A stretch of DNA of 64,000 nt from Ilex aquifolium (GCA_951799425.1 OX637397.1:5075001-5139000); one strand, 5' to 3'; positions 23,701 to 34,579 are shown, counted from the first letter of the stretch. Numbers and translations: made by a program. Notes: generated by a model from the letters alone, not told the origin.

Positions 23701-25568
23701 CTAGACAACAAGGTTAGTCCTCCAAAATTCAAGTGTCCAAATCTCAAGTGTCATAACCAAGAAGAATCTTTAACACATGCTTTCAAGCATTTTGCCACAT
23801 CACTTTGAATATTTAACAAAAACATTCTATTTCTTGTCATCGGCACTTTAGCAACCAAATTCCCGTTTCCATCTCTTATTGAAAGATTATGATTTTTCAT
23901 GCAAATATCATAACCTTTCTTTAAGAGTTGTCCCAAGCTCAAAATATTATTTTTCATGTTTGGCACATAAAAAATATTAGAAATAACTTGATGCCTTCCA
24001 TCCTTCAAACGAATCAAAATATTACCTCTTCTCATTACTGGAATTTGAGAAGAATCTCCAAAAGTGACTTTTCCATTTACCGATTCATCAAGCTCCACAA
24101 ACATCTCTTTGTTTCCATACATGTGATTACTAGCACCGGAGTCAAGGTACCACACATTCTTGTCTCCCTTTTGCTCTTTTTTGTATGCCAACAAGAAGGT
24201 CGGCTCCACCTCTTCAACTTTGTCTTCAACAAAGTGTGCTCTTTCTTCCACAAAATCATTTCTACACTCGGAAGCAAAATGGTCATATCGATGACAATTA
24301 TAACATTGAATATGAGATTTGTCATACCTCCCTCCATATGACTTTGAATGGTTGCCTCTTCCACGTCCTCTTCCACGATGTGATTCTTGACCTCTTTCTT
24401 CTTTGTTGGACGCATTTTGGCCAAAGTTTTCCCCTCTACCTCGACCACGTCCACCACGACCTCCACCTCCACGTCTACGCCCTCTACCTCTTTGACTTCC
24501 ATCTTGCCTTCTTTCTTTTTCTTTGAAAGAAAGTTTGGTTTGTAGCACTTGTTCCAACGAATCTTGCTTCTTCTTGCCTAGCCGTTATTCATGGGCTAAC
24601 AACGATCCCATGAGTTCGTCAATCGTCATTGTGTCTAAATCTTTAGACTCTTCAATGGCTACGGCAATATAGTCAAACTTGGGGTCCAATGAATGGAAGA
24701 TTTTTTCTATCACCCGGGTATCATCATAGTGATCATCACCATAAATTCTCAAATTATTCACAACCACCAAGATTCTTGTGAAATAATTTGAAACTAATTC
24801 GGATTCCTTCATACGTAAAGCCTCAAATTCACCTCGTAGAGTTTGGAGGCGAACTTTCTTGACTTTTTCCACTCCACTATGAGCGGTTTTCAGAATATTC
24901 CATGTTTGCTTGGATGTGGTTGCACTAGCAACCTTCTGTAACATTGCATCATCCAAACATTGATGGATGAGTGAAAGAGCCTTTTGATCCTTCTTCTTTG
25001 TAGCTTGCAATACTTCCTTTTGGGCTTGACTTAAGGAAGCTTCATCTTGCGGTGCTGTGTAACCAATTGTTACAATCTCCCATAAGTCTTGAGATCCAAG
25101 AATTGCCTTCATGCAGATACACCAATTATCATAGTTATCGTTGATGAATCGAGGCATTAGAAATGGAATCATTCCATTCATCATCTCTCTCTCACTCTCT
25201 CTTTTGCAACACTCAAGCCTAGCTCTGATACCCCTTTGTTGGAATTTAGAGGACTATCACACACTCACAAAAAATAATGGAAGAGACTATTGAAGATAGG
25301 AAGAACTCTTTCTATTCACTCATATTCAAATGAATGTATTACATAGGATATATATAGACACTCATATATAACACATGACATATAAAATAACCCCACTACA
25401 TAATGCAATAATAAAGACCCCACTCATCCATTACTTGGAGAATTAAAATACCACAATTACTTTGTCCCCCACTAATACCATATTGATGACCCACTAATAC
25501 AAAAAACTAAATGCATAAAAATAACTCCTAGAACATGAAAAGTCATGTTTATTATTTTTCTTTCAACA
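20789..25568 (-). mobile_element. Ty1/copia retrotransposon, broken
   Basis: A minus-strand copia element. The right LTR (25237-25568, 332 bp, TGTTGG...CAACA) is followed inward by a primer-binding site matching initiator tRNA-Met (GGTATCAGAGC on the minus strand). At the left, 131 bp of LTR (20789-20919) abut a polypurine tract (C-run at 20920-20927 on +). Parts in order along the minus strand are gag (about 25.2-24.6 kb), CCHC finger and protease with DSGAS (about 24.5-23.8), GAG-pre-integrase and integrase (about 23.7-22.9), reverse transcriptase (about 22.8-22.1) and RNase H (about 21.8-20.9). It has several breaks and is a fossil. The shared 131 bp of LTR differ at two sites, suggesting an insertion on the order of a million years old. 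Confidence 0.93.
25237..25568 (-). repeat. Copia 5' LTR (right)
   Basis: 332 bp, TG...CA ends. Its last 131 bp match 20789-20919 with two differences. The flanking 'tattg' would be the target duplication, but no partner is visible on the left. Confidence 0.9.
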
Positions 25569-25934
25569 TATTGCATGAACAATAGTTGGTTTTATTCAAT
25601 TTGTGCGCACATTTTGTTGCATTGATAAATTAAAGTTGAATAGATCTTTTTTCTTCTATGGTTCATTTAGGAACATTTCTCTGTAACTCTGGTAGTCTGG
25701 TTCTTCTTCATAGGAAGAGTGGTTAAATGGGTTTAGAATGATTGGTGAAGAAAAGGTTTTGAACCATCAGATTTAAGTGTAATTTTTCATAGGCTTGAAC
25801 ATATAGGAAAGGTAATTTGTTGGTCCACTGAAAATCTTGAGTATAAATAAAGATGGGTCTACTTCTGGATCCACCCAAGTATCTTTTGGATTGATAATAG
25901 TTTTAATTTGAATCCAGTTATAATATCAATATTG

Positions 25935-26402
25935 AATGTTGGAAATGTGTTGAAACGGGTGTTTGTGATTGGCTTCTCAATCATAGTCTTTGGTAAATAT
26001 ATATTTTTGCCTCTGCTTGATGATGTCCTATAGATATCTTTTACCAAGTTCATCGAAAAACAAAAATCTAACAAAATAATTTTGCAGGTAACAAGATTTC
26101 TACTCAAACTGGCATCGGAACATGCATTGCAATTGCTGGAGTGGCTATCTACTCATTTATCAAGGCCAAGATGGAAGAAGAGAACGAGTGAGTCCAGTTT
26201 AGAAATATAGCATCTAATCGTCAATCTATTTAATTTAAATCGTTTCAAAAATAAAAGCAGTGTTACAAAGGCGGCCATTCTTTAAGCTCCTCATTTAATT
26301 TATAGTGGTTTGCACCATCCTTATACTGCATTACCTAGTAAATAAACAACATTATAAAATGAACCTTTTTTCGGGTGTTTTCAGCAAATGAAAGCAGCAT
26401 GA
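25935..26402 (+). pseudogene. 3' end of a triose-phosphate/phosphate translocator gene (captured fragment)
   Basis: Three pieces join with GT-AG borders. 25935-25992 reads NVGNVLKRVFVIGFSIIVFG. 26088-26187 reads [19 protein letters not shown] then [12 protein letters not shown]. 26385-26402 reads QMKAA and a stop. This is the C-terminal end of the chloroplast inner-envelope triose-phosphate/phosphate antiporter (TPT), covering its last membrane segment and basic tail. Compared with the expected EEEKRQMKAA, one base is missing just before the second donor ('gagaacga|gtgagt'), so the last codons are out of phase. The upstream nine-tenths of the gene is absent. Retained introns show that genomic DNA, not cDNA, was captured. 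Confidence 0.8.
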
Positions 26403-26616
26403 GACAAAGAGAAGGCATCAACATGGGAGGAATCTTTCATGTAGATTTCAATATTTTTCCTCCATAGGCAAATGGCAGATTAAATATTTCTCAATAATCG
26501 TGTAATTATTTTTTCAATTATATTTCTTGTGATTCACAGTACAGACAATTGCTAATTTGCAACTGGAATAATGTATTGAGATCATCTCTCCAAACCCACT
26601 TTTTGCAATTACAGAC

Positions 26617-27250
26617 AAGTGTTGTGAGATGGACTGTGTATCCTGTTAACGCTTCAGCGAGCGATATTTTCTGAGTGACAAACAGATCATTGCCATCTCT
26701 CGTGAATGTGCTATAAGGTTTTTCGTCGATTATGAATACAAGATATGCAGGAATAACGTTTGGTTGTTTGTTCCCTTTCTCAGGGAATGTGATTTTTGTT
26801 CCCTTTTTCCAACCAGGCTTGATGTCTATGGTTAGAATCTCCTCTACTGGTAAGGTCTTCCTGTTTAACAAGAAAAATTAGACATAGATAGCTATAAATT
26901 TAACAACATTATAAGAAAGGGAAAAAAAAAATAGATAACTGTAGTTGGCTGCCATCCCCAAATGAACTGAACATATCATCCCCAAACATTCCACCAGAAA
27001 ACCTTGAATTTCCCCTCATGCCACTACCCCCTCCCATTCCTCCAAAAGGCATTCCTCCAAATGGGCTCCAAGACCCAAAAAATTCAGCAAAAATGTCATT
27101 GGCGTTTCTAGGACTGAATGTAAACACATTTGGTCCATCTCCTGTTGAGAAAAATGTTGTCCCACTAGGTCCTCCAGCATCTGGTGGTGGCACTTGCTCT
27201 TTTAGCCCTTCTTCACCATAGATTGCTCTCTTTTGTGGATCACTTAGAAC
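26617..27250 (-). pseudogene. DnaJ (Hsp40, type II/B) gene fragment
   Basis: Minus-strand exon 27250 to about 26940 encodes the end of the J domain (VLSDPQKRAIYGEEGLK) and the Gly/Phe-rich region (FSPRNANDIFAEFFG, GGMPFGGMGGGSGM). After an intron, 26860-26617 encodes part of the substrate-binding C-terminal domain (RKTLPVEEILTIDIKPGWKK, KITFPEKGN, ALTGYTVHLTTL). The J-domain HPD part, the segment between FGDGSQ and RKTLPVEE, and the dimerisation end are missing. The family is a cytosolic Hsp70 co-chaperone. Orientation is opposite to the neighbouring translocator exons, so the two were not adjacent in one source gene. It is a dead captured fragment. Confidence 0.8.
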
Positions 27251-27399
27251 CTAATAAATCAAATTTAAAAAAAAAAAAAAAAAATCAACATCAGCTACCA
27301 TTACACATAGTAAGTTCCTAAAAATAGATCAAATATATCACATAAACATAGAATTTTCCGCAATTAATGCTCAGTACCCTTCAGATATTGCAAATATTC

Positions 27400-27418
27400 A
27401 CACACACACACACACACA
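27400..27418. repeat. (CA)n microsatellite
   Basis: A short CA run of about 19 bp. Nearby, 'catagaattttccgcaat' and 'gctcagtacccttcaaatag' type phrases occur twice (about 27345-27395 and 27485-27525), showing a decayed local duplication. Confidence 0.8.
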
Positions 27419-27699
27419 GATAACGAATCAAAGAAGGGATTGTGATGTGTTCCTAAAAATCGTTACAAGATCATATCTATCACATAGTCATAGAATTTTC
27501 CGCAATGCTCAGTACCCTTCAAATAGCCACAACACATTACACATTAATCTTTATTTTTGTTCTCCAAATTGGCGTCATCTAGTATTGATAGATGTTTAGG
27601 CTTTAGACTATAAATAATATATTTTAAATCTTAACATAAAACTTATATTAACATTAAATTAAATTTTAATTATAATTTAACAGATAACTACAACAAATA

Positions 27700-28250
27700 A
27701 AATTACCTAACTAACAATAGCTTTGGTGGAGCTGGAGGTTCACTTACCTTACCTACTGTCAATGGTGGAGCTGGAGGTTCACTTACCTACTGCAAAATTA
27801 CCTAACTAACAGTAATGCTAATGAAAATGCACTTACCTACTGTCAATGGTGGAAGAGCAGCAGCTTTGGTGGAGCTGATTTGGGTGTTGGGTGGTGGTGG
27901 TCGCTGGAGGTTCGCCTGAAGGTGTAGCTGAGTTTCGGGTGTTGGTGGGTTTTGGTGGTTCGCCTGAAGGAGCTTGGGTTCTCGTTGGTTCCAATTTGGT
28001 GGTGGTGGTCGCTGGTGGTTCGCCTGAAGGAGGTTAGGGCTGGTGGAGATGTCGGTGTTGGTGGGTTTTGGTGGTTCGCCTGAAGGAGCTTGGGTGCTTG
28101 TTGGTTCCAATTTGCTGGTGAAGGAGGTTAGGGCTGGTGGAGATGTAGGTGGTGAATTTCTCAGCTGGGTTGCTGAAGGATTTTAGGGCTCAGACAATTT
28201 TGGGGGAAGAGGGAAATAAAGTAGAGAAAGAAAGAAGAGGGAAAATGTGT
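27700..28250 (-). other. Proline-rich open stretch, origin unknown
   Basis: A minus-strand frame (27802-28110) gives a 102-aa Pro/Gln-rich sequence with the motif LLQANHQRPPPPN repeated two to three times. The plus strand shows repeated 'ggtggttcgcctgaaggag' phrases. There is no signal peptide and no recognised domain. It may be a captured first exon or a transposon sub-terminal repeat. I would not annotate it as a gene. Confidence 0.4.
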
Positions 28251-28259
28251 GGATTTGGT

Positions 28260-28470
28260 AAGAGATAAAAACATCAATCCATTTGACGTGGTCGGCTAAA
28301 AAACGTCAAATAGTTTTTAGGTGGTTGAATTGTTTCCACTTTTGGTAGAAAACGTCAAATCAATTGACGTCTTTAAATTTAAAAACGTCAGATCAATTGA
28401 CGTTTTTAAAAGTACCTGGATTTGAGAGTTATTTTCAAACCAGTGTTTTTTTGGGACTTTTTTTTTAAAA
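28260..28470. repeat. Sub-terminal CGTCAA/TTGACG repeats
   Basis: 'aacgtcaaat', 'aacgtcaaatcaattgacgt' and 'aacgtcagatcaattgacgt' occur in close order, several being local palindromes, next to the right boundary of the 8-kb insertion. Clusters like this are typical of the sub-terminal regions of plant CACTA-type transposons. A matching left end was not found. Confidence 0.5.
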
Positions 28471-28817
28471 CCCCATGGGATGGGTCAAAAGCTCTTCAAT
28501 CTTGACTCAAATTTTTAGTCAATTTTAAGTTTACATTTGAGTAAAAAATTTGATTTAATACAAGACATTCAAATGTACAAACTCAAATTTAGAGGACGAT
28601 AAATTTAAATTTAAAAGAAGATAAAATTTGACTATTAAATTTTTTTTTTGATCATAGACCATTAAATTTTTCAAAAAAAGTGAAATCTTGACTGTCGAAT
28701 ATTTGGATAAAAGTTTGAATCTTCGTAAACTATCACTTATACTCCTAAACTATCACTACTTTTTTTTTTTCAGTTTTCCTCCTTCAATTACCAAATTTTT
28801 TATATTGTACCATCAAC

Positions 28818-29467
28818 TAGGGGTGCAACTTGGGTTGGGCAACCCGATTTCAACCCGAGCCCAACCCGAAAAAATTAGGGCTTGGACTAGAGTTTTTAAT
28901 ACTTGGGTTGGGCTTGGGTAAAAAAATCTCAACCCGAATTCAATTTGGGCCGGGCTCGGGTTGAGGCATCGGCAACCCGATTTCAACCCGAACCCGACAA
29001 ATTAAAAAATAATTATATATATATAAAGCATTAACACTTTTTTTCATTTTTACTCCATCGTCCTCTGTTTCTTGTTATTTGCTACTCTGTTATGCGTTAT
29101 GCGTGATTAGTGGTGATAGTGTGATGTTTTAAGTTTAATGTTTTTATGGGTCTAATTTCTATGTTTTCTGGGATTGTGCTTTGAGATTACTAGTTTTTTG
29201 GTGTGAAAGTAGATGATCAATAATCGTGCACTGTTATGAATGAAATATATGGATTGTTTTATGAATTTGTAATTATTCTCCCCTCTCTCTGTCTCTCATG
29301 CAGTGAACCCGAATTCAACCCGAGCCCGCCCGAATTAAACTCGGGCTGGGCTCGGGTTGAATTCCTCAACCCGAGGTAGGGTTAGGGTTAGGGTTGAAGA
29401 TTATATACCTAGGGTTGGGCTAGGGTTGACTGTCTAACCCGCCCAACCCGCCCGAGTTGCACCCCTA
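28818..29467 (-). mobile_element. Non-autonomous hAT element, 650 bp (copy 1)
   Basis: The ends are TAGGGGTGCAACT...and...GAGTTGCACCCCTA, with the perfect 8-bp target duplication 'ccatcaac' at 28810-28817 and 29468-29475. The equivalent site in copy A (about 711-720) is empty, which confirms the borders. The sub-terminal regions are runs of 'caacccga' and 'cgggttg'. The middle is AT-rich and non-coding. It lies opposite in orientation to copy 2. Confidence 0.9.
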
Positions 29468-32400
29468 CCATCAACTATCAAATTTCTCAAACGTTTGTTA
29501 TATTTTTGGACGGAAATTGCTGACGAGTCGAGGTAAAATGAAAAAAATTATATAATATGGAGGAAAAAATAAAATAAATTTCCGTTAAATATGTAACAAA
29601 TGTTAATAAGTGGGATAATGTGAAATTAATGATATATTTGAGGGTAAAATATGAGAATTCTAGTAGTTAAGGGGGAAAAATAAAAAAATAGTAAAATTTA
29701 GGGAGTGTAAGTGTACCTTAAACCTATCTCTCATTTCCTTTTATCTCATACTAGGTAGTGTACACGTGCTTTGCACTTGAGCCATTTTCAAAAGTAAATA
29801 TGATATGTATTATTGTTATAAGAAAAACCAAACATGTATTTGTTACAAATTTTGTTGGCATTTGTCTAAAATGTTAATTTTGCTGCCCTTTAGACGCCTT
29901 GAGTTGTTAGCAACACCAATGGCAGGACTTGTAGATTAGCGAAAACATATTAGCAGTGGTGATTACTCAAGAGGGATATCAAAAGAGAAGTCTGGTGTTT
30001 TTTGTTGACATTATATTGCAAACCAAGTAATTATAATAATACATCAAGCAAAATATCGAAATCATTCTTGTCTTAGAGAATTTGATAGTCAATGAGAAGT
30101 ATTAAACTATAGTCCTTATGATTTCAAATAATGCAAATGCTGAGGTTTGAAGACAATTTTGCATTTCACCCTGGAAAGAAATCATTTTTCTTTACACTAT
30201 TATGAATTTATTGAGCCTAAATAAAAAGTATATCAAGTACATTATCAACTAAATTAACTCGGTACAAACTTGGTAAACCCCAAGGTAAATTAAACTGAAG
30301 ATTGGACCAATAATAAAAATTCATCAACTAAATTAACTCTCATATGGCCCCAAAACAAAAATTGCGTGTAAACATCATCATGGATGTTATCAGCCAGCCA
30401 TGCTAGCCAGCGTTTAGAGAGTTCAAATATATAAAGGAAAGAAACACTAAAGATTGTCTAGTCCCCAAGTACAGTCAAGAAAAAACATGGAATTGAAGTG
30501 TACAAAGACCAAGAAATATAAAGAGTACAGATTGGCTCATAATTGACCACAAGCAAAAAAGAGTTTGAAGTGCATAATGAAAAAAAGATTCTTATTGTTT
30601 ATATTAGGTCAGAGATAAAGAGTATTTATGCATGACAATTTTTGTAGTATGTTGCATTTTCTAGTATCCTAAGTAACAACTGTCCCAACATCATTGAAAT
30701 TTGGTCAAACATTAACCAGATTGAGTCTCAAGCTATTGTTTGTCGTCTCTATGAATAAAATAAATAAGTGAATGTATAGCTTATGATAAGTTGGGGGGAA
30801 TCAACCTTAAATTGATTTAAGTATTATTTACTATAACAAAAAACAATAGAAATGACCAAACACTAAGTGGTTCATTTTTGTAGTTTTCGTATTTATTAGA
30901 TGAAAGGCAAATATTATATTTTTCTCTTTAAAAGAAGCCTCATAGATACTTCATGAATATCCCAGAAAGGGTTGCAAATAAACATCCATAACATAAAAAA
31001 ATCTAAGATTTTGTTACCATATTCAAATGATTAAATATAAATTAGCAAAAATAATAGCCGGTACCTTATGGCTTGGAGCACTTCTAGAAATCTAGTTGAA
31101 TCATACTCCATAGGGGCCATTCGAGGATCTCTTTACAACCATTCACTGTCATCAAAGGAACCACACAAATTTATCCGTGGAGGATATAATGCACAATGTT
31201 GGGTGGACATCAATTTTGTATCTATGGACTCATCGATCCAGAATAAGAAAAATAGTCAATACTAATCTGCTAATTTCGTATTAGGTAAAGTTGGTATATT
31301 GTTATTCTCTGTCTTGGCCTCGTCTCTCCCACTTTTTCTTTTATAAATTTCAACAATGTTTAGGGCACTCATTGATTCGATGTTTATATTAGAGCAAATG
31401 TCATTGAATACATTATAATAAATACAACAAAGAGACAATGAGCATTTATTTTTGGACTACATTATGATCTATTTTTGGTGTGCAAAACTCTCATTCAGCC
31501 TTCATCTTATGAAACTTTTAAACTATCTTTGGAGACGTGGATGTCTTGAATTCAACTTATACAGCTCTCTTGATTTCATCTTTAGTTCTCCAATGATTAC
31601 GATTACATGGAAAATATATACATCCGTTGAACATGAATCAAGTATGCTTCTATATCGATTCAAATGAGTACATTATTGAAATTGCAAAACAAATTAGAAT
31701 TTGGTATGATAGAAAGTTAGAAGAATGAAAAATTAGAAGGATGGAAAATTAGAGGGATAAATAAAACATCATGTTTGGTAAGGAAGAAAAATATGAAAGA
31801 TAGAAAAGTGGATGAATTAACTTTCCTTTCAACTCACCAAAATCAATTCCTCCAAAATTGGGAGGAAAGTGGATGAAAAGTTAATTATGTGTGTTGAAAT
31901 ATATGTTAATTTTCTATACATCATTTGAAATCTACATATATCATATTTATCATATGTATACAATAATTTCATATATAGATATAATGATAAAATATGTATT
32001 TATATTTTCTTATAAAAAAAATATATATTTTCTATCACCAAACACAGAAAAATTAATCATTCCTACTTTTTATTCCTCTTACCAAACATAAATGAGAGAA
32101 TAAATGATAGAAAATGTATCACTCCCACTTTTCATCTTTCTATTTTTCCATCCACTTTCCAAACACAAAGGATGTCATATCGAGTTCGTTTGGTATTTGA
32201 ATCATGTGTTACGAAAATGGACTCAAGTCGTACCTATACTTGACGACAATCGTGTATAATTTATATCAAACTATTTATTAACCGAGTTAAATGGATCAAC
32301 TTAATTATGATGTGAACCTTTTCATGCTAGACCAATATCGGATAACTGATTGGTAAGTATTAACAATTGTTATCTCTAGAAAAGAATGCGAAAGCCATTA

Positions 32401-32513
32401 AATCTTGCATCTGTCCAAATTCACAACAATTTCAAGGTAGCAACGCATTGGACATGTTTGTGTCCTAAAACGTTTGTATTGTGTATTTGATAGACTTATA
32501 ATTATTATAGAAT
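29468..32513. other. Gene-free part of copy B
   Basis: The counterpart of about 720-3780 in copy A. I see no gene, only the same short non-coding frames. Confidence 0.5.
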
Positions 32514-32577
32514 GATAGGACACAATCGTTGAGCTATGGCTCTTGTTTCCAACACTTTATTTGTTCTCATAATAAGT

Positions 32578-32895
32578 CTACTGTGGTGGGTCAGGAGGGG
32601 GTGAACAAGGTGGTGGCGGCAGTCGACGACGAGGAGTCGGTGGAACACGAGAACGGCCTGACCTTTTTCCAAGCACACCTACATACATAGTTTCCACCTT
32701 CTCATCTTCCTTTGGTGGATATGGCAGTGGTGGTGAACTTTTGGGAGGACTCCTTGGTGGTTTTAGCTTCCGAGAGAGTGTCGATTGTTCTCCATCACCG
32801 TCAAGGAGAGAGTTGTTGTTGGTATCAGCAAGAATGAGGGTGGTGAGGATGACCAACAGGCCAAGGAAGAGCAGAGGAAAGTATGTAGGGCTCAT
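32578..32895 (-). CDS. Secreted proline-rich protein, short copy without repeats (P3)
   Basis: This is the copy-B member, 105 aa from the ATG at 32895 to TAG at 32578. The signal peptide and the first 50 or so residues match P2. The frame then jumps in phase from KSSPPLPYPP to KEDEKVETMYVGVLGKRS, so the whole 33-aa repeat block and its flanks are missing. The C-terminus (GRSRVPPTPRRR, PPPPCSPPPDPPQ) is retained with the same stop. Conservation of both ends with total loss of the middle suggests that the ends carry the function, if there is one. Upstream it shares the TATA-like box and the following 600 bp with P1 and P2. Confidence 0.6.
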   Translation of the reverse strand: MSPTYFPLLFLGLLVILTTLILADTNNNSLLDGDGEQSTLSRKLKPPRSPPKSSPPLPYPPKEDEKVETMYVGVLGKRSGRSRVPPTPRRRLPPPPCSPPPDPPQ

Positions 32896-33267
32896 TTTAG
32901 GAAGGGGTTGGTTAAGCTTGAAAGCCAATGCCCATTTATAATAGTTGCATGAACCTTGTGCATGTAAGCAAAAATTATCTTTTCATGTGACATTGCTCTT
33001 TTCCTTAAGGAACTATTGTAAGATTGAAAAATCTGTCAATTGGGATAAGATCTACTAAATGTTTGGGTAAATATCATCCACACCCCTTAGATTTAGGTCA
33101 TATTTTACTGACACCTTTTTTAATTTTTGAAATATCAGTGTCCATTCCTATCATTTTTTGTCGGTTATTGGTGGTAACGAAAAATATGATTTTATTTTAT
33201 TACATAAAATTTTGCTTACGGGAGGAGTTTGTGTCTATTTCACAAACTATCATTATTAATATAATTA

Positions 33268-33271
<4 letters not shown>

Positions 33272-33318
<47 letters not shown>
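33272..33318. repeat. (AT)n microsatellite
   Basis: A run of about 23 AT units in the P3 unit. It is longer than the matching runs in copy A, and 25 bp of extra AT-rich sequence precede it. Confidence 0.95.
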
Positions 33319-33323
<5 letters not shown>

Positions 33324-33632
33324 TAGTCAAGTTAATTAAATTCATATTAGAATTAGTATTATTTATTAGTTTAATATCATATTAATGTTTAATTTTGTCG
33401 AATCAATGCTTAATTGACCTTTAATTTTATCAAATCAACATTATCCAATTATTATTCAAAATTTTTAAATTAACACAATATAAGTATTTATTTTCATTAA
33501 TTTAAAATTTCATTTTATCAAATTAACACCAAAATTTAATTTCATCACTTTAACATTTAATTTTATCAAATTCAAATTGTTTTATTAATTTAACACTAAG
33601 AAACGCTTACTATTTTAAATAGGAAGAAAGAA

Positions 33633-34579
33633 ACCAGCTTTTCAAGCATTTATGATAGCAGATGCTATAGCCTTCTACTCTCTTGTGTAGCTATATTTCT
33701 CAACTTTTGAGGGACAATATTTGATGACCGAAGAATTGTCCAAAAGTTTGTCGTTGTCACAATATTTCTAGTTACTGCAGCCATTGGAGCGATGATGATT
33801 GCATTCAGTACTAGGGGTGCAACTCGGGCGGGTTGGGCGGGTTAGACAATCAACCCTAGTCTAATCCTAAGTATATAATCTTCAACCCTAACCCTAACCC
33901 TACCTCGGGTTGAGGAACGAACTCAACCCGAACACTGCCCAAGTTTAATTCGGACGGACTCGGGTTGAATTCGGGTTCACTGTAAGAGAGACAGAGAAAG
34001 GGGGAATAATTACAAATTCATAAAACAATCCATATATTTCATTCATAACAGTGCACGATTATTAATCATCTACTTTCACACCAAAAAACTAGTGATCTCA
34101 AAGCACAATCCCAAAAAACATAAAAATTAGACCCATAAAAACATTAAACTTAAAACATCACACTATCACCACTAATCACGCATAACAGAGTAGCAAGCAA
34201 CAAGAAACAGAGGACGATGGAGTAAAAATGAAAAAAAGTGTTAATGCTTTATATATATATAATTATTTTTTAATTTGTCGGGTTCGGGTTGAAATTGCGT
34301 TGTCGATGCCTCAACCCGAGCCCGGCCCAAATTGAATTCGGGTTGAGATTTTTTGACCCAAGCCCAACTCAAGTATTAAAAACCCTAGTCCAAGCCCTAA
34401 TTTTTTCGGGTTTGGCTCGTGTTGAAATCGGATTACCCAACCCAAGTTGCACCCTATTCAGTACTGCGACTTATGTAGTTTTGGCACAATCATCTGCCCT
34501 TGCAATCGCCACATGTCTTGTTGGTGTCGTATTTATCCCCGTTTCCTTTGTATTGTTCTCTAGACTTATTCAATTGTAA
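33633..34579 (+). pseudogene. Ankyrin-repeat/PGG-domain protein fragment, split by a hAT element
   Basis: Immediately after copy B ends, the plus strand reads PAFQAFMIADAIAFYSLV. After a stop and a frame change it reads FVVVTIFLVTAAIGAMMIAF. A 645-bp hAT insertion follows, then ATYVVLAQSSALAIATCLVG and VFIPVSFVLFSRLIQL with a stop at 34579. These hydrophobic segments match the C-terminal PGG membrane domain of plant ankyrin-repeat proteins of the ACD6 kind, which act in defence at membranes. The ankyrin repeats are absent. An in-frame stop, at least one frameshift and the transposon make it a pseudogene. One member of the hAT target duplication ('ttcagtac') lies on each side. Confidence 0.75.
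33812..34456 (+). mobile_element. Non-autonomous hAT element, 645 bp (copy 2)
   Basis: The ends are TAGGGGTGCAACTCGGGCGG and CAAGTTGCACCCTA, with the perfect 8-bp target duplication 'ttcagtac' at 33804-33811 and 34457-34464. Its sequence is the reverse complement of copy 1 over nearly its whole length. It has no transposase. It sits inside the PGG pseudogene. Confidence 0.9.

Larger units (their letters stand above)
20491..28492. other. 8-kb composite insertion in copy B
   Basis: Copy A runs 'acattttact', eight bases, 'cttcaatcttgactc' (about 395-425). In copy B the first phrase ends at about 20490 and the second starts at 28493. Between them lie a CACC-rich segment (20491-20760), a copia fossil, translocator exons (+), DnaJ exons (-), a proline-rich frame and a CGTCAA-rich right end. 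Gene pieces in opposite orientations inside one insertion suggest a gene-capturing transposon, later hit by the copia element. I could not establish terminal repeats or a target duplication, so the carrier family is open. Confidence 0.65.
20085..33632. repeat. Segmental duplication, copy B, interrupted by later insertions
   Basis: This is the partner of copy A in the same orientation. Homology runs about 20085-20490, breaks for about 8 kb, and resumes at 'cttcaatcttgactc' (28493), continuing to 33632. A 650-bp hAT element (28818-29467) is a second interruption absent from copy A. Beyond 33632 copy B joins an ankyrin/PGG pseudogene. Whether homology extends left of 20085 is unclear, because the neighbouring sequence is a simple AT-rich run and copy A is cut by the window edge. 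Confidence 0.85.

Noticed and set aside
23928-24526. Plus-strand frames across the copia gag/protease region
   Set aside because: They are antisense shadows of the element and have no independent motif.
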